From contig JAUMIR010000003.1 in assembly GCA_030847615.1 (NCBI GenBank), positions 193,201,149 to 193,265,148 on the forward strand: a stretch of DNA of 64,000 bases. The letters are read 5' to 3'. Numbering within the stretch: the first letter of the stretch is position 1; the number at the start of each line of letters is the position of its first letter. This DNA is from Gambelia wislizenii. Taxonomy: Eukaryota; Chordata; Lepidosauria; Squamata; Crotaphytidae. A program made the position numbers and the translations under genes. The notes beneath the pieces were generated by a model that was given only the letters and a program-made list of their open reading frames with translations, ran no database searches and was not told where the DNA came from. Positions 12,001 through 21,607 of the stretch are shown piece by piece.

Positions 12001-12166
12001 TTTATTTTTTGTTTTATGTTTGAATTTCGCCCATGATGAAGTCTCACGGGATTTCAAACAAGGAAATGAAAGGGGCTTTGTTCACTTCCTCTTCATTGCT
12101 GGGGAAGCCTTGTGCCAGGAGAGAAGGTAAGTGTGGTGGGGGACATTCTTTTGCTGACATAAAAAT

Positions 12167-12217
12167 TATTTATTTATTTGCTTTCTTATTTATTTATTTA
12201 TTTATTATTTTTATTTT
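12167..12217 (+). repeat. TTTA microsatellite
   Basis: Imperfect TTTA repeats, interrupted by GCTTTC, within the right part of family A copy 2. The other A copies lack this run, so it expanded locally. Confidence 0.85.
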
Positions 12218-12889
12218 GCCAGCAAAAGACTGTTTAAAAGGGCTTGTCTGATAAAGTGTTAAGAGATGAAAATGTCATGGTAGGCAATTCCATCGTTGTG
12301 ACTCATGGATTGGGGGTGTGTACCTAGAACAATGGTGAGGTGTTGGAGGGTTGTGTAATATGTAGCTTGTCCTGAACCCATATGGTAGCTTGTTGCTCTC
12401 CAGCATAACGGAGGATCTGAAATAAGTCTTGAAATAAGAATGCTCTTCTTGTCCACTTGGCTTTTGTTTGTAGAATGGAAAGCAAGGAGGGTCCACTTTA
12501 TTGTTTTTGCTCTTTATAGCCAATATCTTGGTTAGCCCTGGAAGGCCTTGAAATTAACAACTTGCTTGATAAACTTAAGTGATAAGGAATTCCGTATAGG
12601 TGAATGTATGGGATTCCACACAGGTGAGTGAATGGTCTAATCTTATTAAAGCAAGTTTAAATTTGTATATTGAGGTAGGCAACTTTTGTTTCTGCAGATG
12701 TTGTTGGACTGCAATGCCCATTAGCCCACTATATGCTGCTGCCCAGTAGCTCTTTGGCACCTTTAATCTGCATCCTCAGCCAAAACAAAACAAAACAAAA
12801 TGAAACAAAACACCTGTGTGATTACCGTAGGTAGATCCTACCAGTAGCATAGCTGCATACCTTATGAGAGTTTACAATCCCATCACCAC

Positions 12890-13254
12890 ATAAAGGGAGA
12901 ACCAAAGTGATCTTTCATTAGAAAGCAAAATGACTAAATTGGATCCATTGTACTTTGGACATATCATGAGACAACATGACTCATTGGAAAAGACAATAAT
13001 ACTTGGTAAAGTGGAGAGCAGTAGGAAAAGAATAACCTTTTAGGGGCTGATTGGTTGAATGTGAGGCAGGGGGTTGAACTGAATGGCCCTCATGGTCTCT
13101 TCCAACTGTAGGATTCTATGATTCAATCAAGAAGCCACGGTCCTGAGTATGCAAGACTTCAGGGCTGTAGAAGACCAGAGCTCTTGGAAGTCTCTTATTC
13201 ATAGTGTCACCATTACTCAAAGCTGACTTGGTAGCAAATAACAACAACAAATCA
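12890..13254 (+). mobile_element. BovB (RTE) LINE 3' end, split by a CR1 tail
   Basis: TACTTTGGACATATCATGAG and GGAAAAGACAATAATACTTG with GTAAAGTGGAGAGCAGTAGG encode the degenerate C-terminal fragment FGHIM...LEKTIILGKVE. The 3' part resumes after 13123 with AAGAAGCCACGGTCCTGAG and ends in AAATAACAACAACAA. The same segment lies on the minus strand at 41912-42160 without the interruption, which fixes the break at about 13039-13123. Confidence 0.65.
13039..13123 (+). mobile_element. CR1 LINE 3' tail nested in BovB
   Basis: GGGGGTTGAACTGAATGGCC, then CTCTTCCAACTGTAGGATTC and TATGATTCAA: a CR1 3' UTR with ATTCTATG-type terminal repeats. It replaces roughly 30 bases of BovB that are present in the 41912-42160 copy. 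Confidence 0.7.
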
Positions 13255-13429
13255 TTGCTTCATTTGTTTTCAAATGCAAGAATGAAAAAAAACTTGGAAA
13301 GTTTTCTGCCTCCTGGATGACACTATTGGATTGTGTGCACATTTCCAATGATTTTTCACATTTTAGGACTTTTCCTCCCAAATTCATTTGCTCAAAAATA
13401 GATTTTTGTTCAAAAACAACATATTTTGC

Positions 13430-13931
13430 TGTGAATACTTACATATTTTGCCAGGATACCTACCGGATCACCTTCTCCCATACAATACACTAGCAGGTCC
13501 TCTGGGAAAAACTTACTTCAGCCATTTAGAACTAGGCTGGCCACAGTTACCCAGAGGACCTTCTCCACCACCACTCCCAGATTGTGGAATGGCCTCCCGG
13601 AGGAGATCTGACACCTTGATGATATGGATGCTTGTAAGAAGGCTGTTAAGATGGATCTCTTCAGGCTGGCCTTTCCAGATTGGATGGATGCTTGGCTGCC
13701 ACATTGATATTTTCTACCTTTTAATTTATGCTTTTCTTTATTCAAGTTTATTTTAATATTGTACTTAAAATTTGAACTAATTTATTATTGTATAGTTGGT
13801 TTTAATGATGTTGTTTTATCATTTGTACTGGACTGTGGTTCAGTGTTTTATATGATGTTTGCCACCCCGATCCTGATAGGAGAGGCAGGATATAAATATA
13901 TCATTAGCATTAGCATTAGCATTAGCATTAT
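13430..13931 (+). mobile_element. L2-like LINE 3' end
   Basis: Encodes degenerate text like the end of L2 ORF2 in shifting frames (CGMASRRRSD..., LRWISSGWPFQ). It then has a T-rich 3' UTR with GTTTGCCACCCCGATCCTGA and GGCAGGATATAAATA and ends in an ATTAGC microsatellite. In an intact element this would be the C-terminus and 3' UTR; no intact frame is left. Confidence 0.6.
13901..13931 (+). repeat. (ATTAGC)n hexanucleotide repeat
   Basis: About five ATTAGC units at the very 3' end of the L2-like fragment. Confidence 0.9.
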
Positions 13932-14986
13932 TTAATGTCTTCCCCAACTCCCCCAAATACATTGTTTTCTGTGGAATTTTCACAAGATGTCCAAAAATAC
14001 AAAGAAACTATACAGTAGCTGACCCTTTTAAAAAATGGACTGTTTTAATGTGTTGAAACACATTTTTCTTGTTAAGGATGAGAAAATTTGTGAATATCCT
14101 TCAGCATTCCATTATCTAGATTCCTTTGTGTAAATTAAAGGGTTTCATGCTTCATAGGGAAGAGAGATGAATACAATAACCCATACAGCTCTTCCTCTGA
14201 TCAAAGCAGTCCAGTCTATAAGGGACTGTGGCATTGAACCATGAACCACAGTAGAGCTGGGCCAAATCATTCACCCTAGGATTATTCAGTAAGTCATTGT
14301 GGGATTATGAAAATGTCCTCAAAGATTAGGGTGGGTGGATGAATTTGAACTATAATTTTATGGTGGGTAGGGTTTTCATTTACTTTATCTACACAAGTAG
14401 CCCAGGAACTTCTTCCCTCCTGCAACTCAGCAAGGCCTATCAGTCACTGCATGAGGTCTCATGACCTGGCTCCATTTTCTGCTGGGGGTGAGCTAAAATA
14501 CCTAGTGAAGAATTCCTGCACTCATACAGGATGGGGGGGGGGAGTAGCCTCCCTTCAGGTAATGAAAAGGCAAGCTGGCATAGGGCAGTGGACCAGCAGA
14601 GGCTGCTTTTTCTATCACTGAACCTAGTGAATTTTAAGACTTGGTAAAACCAGCAAGCTTGGCCATCTTTCCTCATCTTGTGACCCATTAAAGTTATTCT
14701 TTCCATCCTATTTTGGATGGAATATTAGAATACCTTTTTCCTTGTCTGAAAAAAGAAAGGGTTTTACCCATAGCTGACTGTATATCATGTCATACAAATG
14801 CAAGGGTAGCTGGGTTGACCATAAGTCTAATTCCGAAATCCAGACTCAAAAAAATCTGTGCTAATTTTTGACACCACAGATTTCTAAACTATGATTATTA
14901 TTATTTTTTTTAAAAAAGTACCAGACAAGTAAAAGGGTGGTGAAAATTATGGTCTCTAAGCCATGTTGGTCCATGATGTTATGAGA
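13932..14986. other. Unassigned stretch
   Basis: No gene or clear repeat recognised. Confidence 0.3.
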
Positions 14987-15433
14987 GGAAGAGTCTACAG
15001 ACTATCATTCTGCCCCTGGGCAGTCCTCACCACCCCGGGGCAGATACAGGGCTCAGACAGGGGGAAGATGTGGTAGGGCCTAATAAACCATTTTTAAAAA
15101 GGGCTGCTGAACTCCATTATAGGTGGCAAACAATAGACTGGGCCCTGTGTGTTCACAGGAAGCCATCCTGACAGTCCAGACTGTCATTCTTGGAGTCCTA
15201 GAACATGTGACCAAGGCTGGTCACACACATGGGGCCTTGGTCATGTGTTGTGGCCAGCTTTCTCAATGCCAGGGGAGCATGAAAGCTGGCAGCAGCAGAG
15301 GCTGCAGTGACAGGGCCAGCTTGCCTGTCAGGACTTCCTCCCATTTTGTAAAGGTAACTGAGGAACAAGTCTGATCCACCGCCAGGATGTACGAGAAGGG
15401 AGCCAGTGCATCCTGGCCTATGTAGGTGAGCCC
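14987..15433 (-). mobile_element. hAT-like non-autonomous element D, copy 2
   Basis: Read on the minus strand it begins GGGCTCACCTACATAGGCCA followed by GGATGCACTGG and contains GGTCACATG-type text, AAAATGGTTTATTAGGCCCT and ACCACATCTTCCCCCTGTCT. This matches the plus-strand copy at 20834-21340 block by block. The far end (GAGTCTACAGAC near 14990) is a weak inverted match. No coding capacity. hAT membership is a guess from the termini. Confidence 0.5.
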
Positions 15434-15575
15434 TTTAGGCTTGCTAGGAACAGGAAAGGTTATAAAACAAAGACAATGAAATTTAGTGGTTTGTTTGGTT
15501 CCTCCATTAGTTTTCCAAGTTGTACATTTCTGCAGGAGATTGTGGAAGGCTTAGAACCCTTAGCCCTAAACAATT

Positions 15576-15576
15576 T

Positions 15577-15618
<42 letters not shown>
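15576..15618 (+). repeat. (GT)n microsatellite
   Basis: About 20 GT units with one TTTG interruption near the left end. Confidence 0.95.
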
Positions 15619-15620
<2 letters not shown>

Positions 15621-16489
15621 AAAGGCTCTGCACTACTGCCCCTGCTGCCAGGGCTTATACAGCAAGAAGTCTCATGAGTCACAACACTGACACTCAGTTC
15701 TCTGCCTTGTTGCAAGCACAACACATACAGAAAGATTTCTGTGGACCCAGAGAGCCAAGATGCCAAATGGGAATGAGTGGGGATAAGTACCCAGATATTA
15801 AAGGCAACACAAATACAAAAATCTAATGTTTGCCTCATCCAGTATGGCTTACCCTGTTATTTGTGTCCCTGTCTGCAGATCCAGAGAAGCAAAACAATCC
15901 CCTGAGACTTCATCTGGCATTCTAAGACATGTGATACTAATTATCATGCACTTCATACATTGGATTTCTAATCAGGGAAACTGACAATGAGCTAAGTTTG
16001 TTTCTCTTATTGGCAACCTAGACTAGATTGTTTGACTTCGCTGTCTTGAGAGAAATTTTCCTGGTTGTCACTAGAAGATTGTGCAAGAATGGGTTGGAGG
16101 TGACTGGCAACAATCTACAATAAGTACAGCACTATTGTAAAATGTAGCATGCAAAACCACTAAATTGGTCTGAAATTCAATTGCTAGTAGGGTTGCCAAC
16201 CAGCCAATTTTTTTTTTTTAAAAAAAACCCTGTCCAGATTGGTTGCTGGAAAAGCAAGTAGCAAAGGGATTAACCACCTTCTTCAAGCTGTTAGTTTGTC
16301 TAACAGCATAGCTTAGGTGAAGAAACAGCTGTTCCACAGCACTTCAGTTCTGGACCTGCCAAAAACAGCTGTGTTCTGCCTCCTGGTTCCAGTACTACAT
16401 TTGCTCAGGACATCCTCACAGTGATAGGATCTTTCTATTGGATGTTGATGGATGACTTGATGCTCCTCAATACTTGCCAATGCCAAATT

Positions 16490-16514
16490 GTGTGTGTGTG
16501 TGTGTGTGTGTGTA
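16490..16514 (+). repeat. (GT)n microsatellite
   Basis: About 12 uninterrupted GT units. Confidence 0.95.
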
Positions 16515-17913
16515 TTGTCCAAGTCAGAGCAACAAACTATGTCCCCACAACCAAATCACATGATACCTAAAGGCAGCCATATAGTTCTGGGACATGAGGT
16601 AGAAACTGCCACAAGTGCCCTTTCCCATAATTACTATAAAACACAGCGAGAAGTGTGAATAGTATGAAATTCCTTCCATGTGTATGAACATTTGTGAACA
16701 CATATTCAAGTGTACACAAAGGTCTCTTCTGCTCCCTCTGAATGATACTCTGAAAAGGTTATTCTGCCTTCCACTTATAGAGAAGCTATGAGACTTCCAC
16801 CCAGGTTGCCTGAAAGCAGCAACAGGAGTGCAAGAAAAGAAAGGAGGGCCCACCCTACTATTAGGGAGAGTGAAATGACTGCTTCACATGACAGGTTTTG
16901 GGTGTCAAGAAAATGCATCTAATGGTTAGCTGTTTCATTTAATCTTATTGTATTTTTACTGCCAGGGAAGGAGAGAGGCACTTGTGGGGATCTCTGCCTC
17001 TGGTGCCAAAACAATTTAGTTCCATTAGATGTGCTGTGAAAATCTCCCTTTACCTACTGGAGTAATTCTTATAACAATATTGTGTGAGTAATGAGTGTGA
17101 TATTCCATTCAAAAATATTTCATCCCTACTGAGGATGCAAATTACAAACATGCATAGACTTTGCTTCCTAATACCAAAGACATTAAGACATTACAGGTTA
17201 CAAAGATAAGGCAAAGTTTCAGGCCTAGTGCTTTCAAACTTTGAAGAGCCATTAACTCTTAATCCTTATAGTTTATCATTATAAACAAAGCACTTTCAAT
17301 ATCCCACTGCTTTTAAACTAATAGATATAGAGGGAAGTGGGACAATAACTTAGGAGAAAGGGTCTTTCAAGGTTTATTGTGCAGCAAATTTATGCCACAC
17401 TTCTTAAAGTGCTTTCTTATAGGTCGGCACATCTTTATAAAAGTCTATTACTTGGTGGTCCAGCATATTGCTGTAATGTAAACCTTTCCTCTTGAAGTAG
17501 AATTCATACAAAGTACATTTGTGAGACAGCTGTGATCTTGGGCAACCAGATTCATTAAGAAACATCTCAGTTACCACATTCTTTCTGTTCTGTTCAAACG
17601 GAAAAAAAAATTGACCCATGTTAAGCTGTGGGAGAATTAGATTAACAAGAACTTTTGCACAAGAACTTTTACACACAAATCAAAGTTCTTTACAGGCTAC
17701 CTAGAAATCTCTCTTTCTTGGATGTACTGAAGATAACAAAAAGAACAGGTGCCCAGGGAATGTGCTTTAGTGCTGGGGTGTCCATATTCATGACAAAAAG
17801 GTGGATTATTTCATCCCAAAGTTTTCTTCTTATTCTATAGTTTTGATACAAGAACTGGATGTGTGTACATATGGCAAGATTGTGTGCATGATATAGATGT
17901 AGGTACAGATGAT

Positions 17914-18465
17914 GGACTTTATCAGACCACCCTCCTCAAAAGTTCTTGTTCTTTTGCCAGTATAAATTGTGTCATTTTTATGCCAGCAAAATCTTCCCCC
18001 ACCAGACCTTACCTTGTTCCCATTAAAGAGGCAGCTCAGGCACTAATGGAGACTGAAGGGATCTTTGTTCACTCCCTGGTTTAAAATCAAGATGTTTGCA
18101 TGGGAAGTTAAAAAACAAACAAAGACACAAAAGTACATCAAAGCACCAAAACACACTTTAAAAGTCCCAAGTAAATGGATGGGTCATAAAAAGAGCATAC
18201 CCCACCTGGATGTCACAATCTCACCCAGAAGTGTTTGTCCATTGATGCTGCATTCACAAGAATACAATGGCATGCAGATTCAAACACTGGCAATGCTGGC
18301 AACAAATTGCTATGGGGGATCAATTGACAGCTTGGGCCATCAATAAAAACATATGGTTTTAAAACTATATATGATTGTGAAAGAGTGACATCGTCTGGTA
18401 CATGCGCCCTTTCGCGATCATTAGGCATCCTTATGATGCTGTATTTGACTCATCTGATAAAGTCT
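17914..18465. mobile_element. Family A element, copy 3
   Basis: Starts GGACTTTATCAGACCACC and ends CATCTGATAAAGTCT, flanked by gat on both sides (17911-17913 and 18466-18468). It is oriented opposite to copy 1: GCCAGTATAAATTGTGTC is beside the left end, and GACATCGTCTGGTACATGCG with GGCATCCTTATGATGC beside the right end. It also contains AAACACACTTTAAAAGTCCC, AGAAGTGTTTGTCCATTGAT and CCATCAATAAAAA, landmarks shared with family B. It is 552 bp and non-coding. Confidence 0.8.
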
Positions 18466-18604
18466 GATATATCACTATAGCTATAGGTGTCTGTCCATTC
18501 TGGCTGTGGGATTCTGGAAACTGCAGTCCAAAATAACATTTCCTTGGTCTGCAATAGATAAGACAGATATGGTTCAGGAAGAGCTAAATTCTATAGTCTG
18601 TTTA

Positions 18605-18690
18605 AATAATTTATATATTTTTATTCATTAATTGGATTTGTATCCTGCCTTTCTCCCAAGATGGGATAATGTCAATGTACATGCATTTGC
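18605..18690 (-). mobile_element. L2-like LINE tail fragment
   Basis: TTTATTCATTAATTGGATTT followed by GTATCCTGCCTTTCTCCCAA is the reverse strand of the common L2-type 3' end. Short and decayed. Confidence 0.4.
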
Positions 18691-20833
18691 TTATTTTGAA
18701 TTATTCATCCAGCATTCAGCCAGCCATGCAATAGTTAGAAGAAGCATTCAAGATTCTGAGGCCACCTCCTCACAATTGCCAATCCCCCTGAGAACTTCTC
18801 CTGGCACTTGAGACTTCTGATAGAGTCTCCAGTGTGAATCAGCCAAACTACCATTCATTAACTAATTTGGTTTTCTTGAGCTTAGACTCAACTGAGACTT
18901 AGCAATTATGTTCTCCATACAGAGATAGTGACTAATTTTCTTTAGGTGTTATATTAATATAGCTAGTAATACAACTGTTGGTTGCTGTTAGATGTCATTT
19001 ACTAAAGGGTAGGCTGCAATGGGAGCAACCCCCTTTACCATACATCATTCTATTGACAGGGAGTGGATCAGTCAGGAGTCTTTGTACTTATTTAGAAGGG
19101 TCACAATTAACCCCGACCATGAGCCCTGGGGTAGTTTTATGGGGAAAGAAGGAGCAAAGGGACTTATAATGAAGAACACCAAGCTTCCCTTTCCCCTCAT
19201 TTTCCAAAAAAAATTCATTTTCCCATTTTCCTCTTTCCTTTTTAAAGCTGTAGACTTTCCTGGCAGAGACACTAGTTGGTGAGGGAACAGTAGGAAAAGT
19301 CCAGCTTCCACTTCACAAAAGCAAAGTGGCACAAGCTGTTGTTGCTTTATCATCTCCTCCCAAAAGCGGGGAAATGGTTTTGGTGACACAAGTAAGGATC
19401 CCCCATGCAAGTCCTTTCACTCCATCTGAATTATTTTGGGCCTCACCTGAATTATTTCACCCTTAGCCTTTCATGTCACCTCAGAGGAATTCATTAATGG
19501 ACAATGCAAATTGCCCAAATCCCAAAGAATGAAACAAAATGAGACCAGTCTTACCTTATATTTACCTGTGTGGATTCACAGAGAACTGTGGAAGATCTAC
19601 TGCTATCCTTGTATTCCATTGTCTTTTGGTCCATTTACTTTCCATAGAAGTATCCCCAAAACTTTCCTCTTGGTGCTTGAAATAACAGCTCCTTGCCACT
19701 AGAGGTCATGTTTGCACTTTGCTGAAGATGTCAAATTGTCCCAGCAATCTCCCCCTCCCCAAGCACAATGGATATTCACTGCATTGAAGTTCTCCCTGCA
19801 AATTAGCCTGACTTCATGGCATAGCAACTTGAGTTTCTGATTAGACATGTTGTTGAAATAAGAATACTTTTTTAACACCAATGTTATAAACCCATTCCAA
19901 GTTTGAAAGTAATTTGAGGTAAAATTTAAAAGTTGAATGGAGACATGAAGAACATATTTTGAAGTGAAACAGATTTTTTTTTACAAAAAATTAATGTGCC
20001 TTCTTTAACTAACTGGCTACATTCTCTTTAGTTCACAATATTTGTTCTCTAAGTGTGATAAAGAACTCTCTGTTGACAGATGTGGTCAAATGTGCCTGAA
20101 CCCAACACATATAACTTTTAAATAATAAATAATAAAGAAATAAACCAGATAACAATGGTTTTTATCAAAGCTATCATTGGGCACAAAATGTGCTAATCGA
20201 GTTTTGGAGACATTTCAACACCAAATGTGAAACTCTCCCACGGTGCTCGATACCATATAACAAGATTATAAAACTGATGGACATTTAGAACAGTTCAGTG
20301 GAAATATGCCCAGCAGGGGTGTAATTCTTCACTAATGGGTTTTTTCCCCTCCAAGGAACCAGTGAGTACCTTTAGCAATTAGAAAACTGCACTGAAATAG
20401 CTGTTTTATGTGAAAAAAAATGGCATATGAAAATTTTGTGCACTCTAAGTCTCAAACTGTGCAATTCTCAAAGACTTTCTTGCATAAAAAAAATAAAATT
20501 GCTTCTGTGAATAAGAAAATAATATTTTTGCACTGAAAAATACTGCTTTCCATGCAAAACAATCATGTACAATTTTGGCCTAGAATAAGATTGTGAAGAT
20601 TCTTCTACTTGTCAACAGTTCTCAGCACTTGAGAAACATGTTTTTAAATTTCCCAAATATTCTTTCCATACCTATGTCATATCAACCCACAAAGTATGAC
20701 AATAAAATTCTACAATGCCAGGGTTCCAAAACAACATATGTTTATGATGTAGACATATGCAAACGTGGCACTGGAACTTTAAATTAATCCAGGTATAGGA
20801 ACATAGGCACCTAGAAGTGTTCATTACTGAGGG
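18691..20833. other. Unassigned stretch
   Basis: No gene or clear repeat recognised. AT-rich, with several A and T homopolymer runs (for example 19974-19990, 20413-20420 and 20486-20496). Confidence 0.3.
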
Positions 20834-21340
20834 CTCATCTACACAGGCCAGAATACACTGCCTCCCCACCAGTGTATTATGCCTGTGGATCTGGCCCATT
20901 GCTCCCCCACTACTGGCATGAGCCCAGATCACCACACCAGTCCATCACTTCAGCCACTGTCACCATCCACATTGCTCTCTCTGAAGCCAGGAAGCTGACC
21001 AGAAGTACATGAGCAAGTCCCCCTGCATGTGACCAGCCTTGGTCACATGCTGCAGAACTCCTTCCTGGCTACAGAAGAGCAAGGCAGATGCCAGCTGCAG
21101 TGATGGGCTGGCATGCTGGAATGGGCTCCTGCAATCATGTGGGGCCCAATCCTTTTTTTGCTGGTTGAAGTGGATTTTATCAGATTTTTTAAAATGGTGG
21201 AATGGCCCTTACCACATCTTTCCCCCATCTTAACTCTGTCTTTGCCCTGGGGGTCATGCAGACTTCCGAGAGACAAAATGGGGCAAGTGCACTGCATCAT
21301 CTGGACTGCAGGGCTCCAAGATGGGGTAAATAGCTCATCT
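20834..21340 (+). mobile_element. hAT-like non-autonomous element D, copy 1
   Basis: Begins GGGCTCATCTACACAGGCCA followed by GAATACACTGCC. Internal blocks are shared with 14987-15433 (minus) and, at its 5' end, with 27030-27130: GGATCTGGCCCATTGCTCCC, GGTCACATGCTGCAG and ACCACATCTTTCCCCCATCT. The right end near 21320 (CTCATCTAGACAAAGC) is a weak inverted match. No protein is encoded. Confidence 0.5.
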
Positions 21341-21607
21341 AGACAAAGCATTAGTCAGACCACTAGCCCATCCAGCTCAATATTATCTAGTCTGGATTTT
21401 AGTTGGTGTAGTTCCTTAGCCTGACCTTTAATTCTTGGTATTCCCTGGTGGTCAGCTATCCAAGTACTAATCGGGATTGGCCGTTTAACTTTTAAAATCC
21501 CATGAGTCCAAGTTTACAAAATTTTAGATGAACTATAGAAATTGATAACTTTTTCATCAGTGTGCCACCAGCCTCTCTCTCTCTGGCTTTTCTTCGCAAA
21601 CGAAGAT

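Larger units (their letters stand above)
11282..12259. mobile_element. Family A element, copy 2, with an L2 tail inserted
   Basis: Left end GGACTTTATCAGACAC, right end GTCTGATAAAGTGT, flanked on both sides by taa (11279-11281 and 12260-12262), an exact 3-base target duplication. Internal order matches copy 1: CGCACATATCAGATTATGTT, the CATCAATAGATTGG block, TTTTGTGCTTTGTGTC and TTTTGCTGACATAAAAATTA. It is longer than its relatives because about 380 bp of LINE tail (11624-12000) sits inside. Confidence 0.75.
15434..17913. other. Unassigned stretch with two GT microsatellites
   Basis: No gene recognised. It holds the GT runs listed separately and an A/T homopolymer pair near 16208-16228. Confidence 0.3.
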
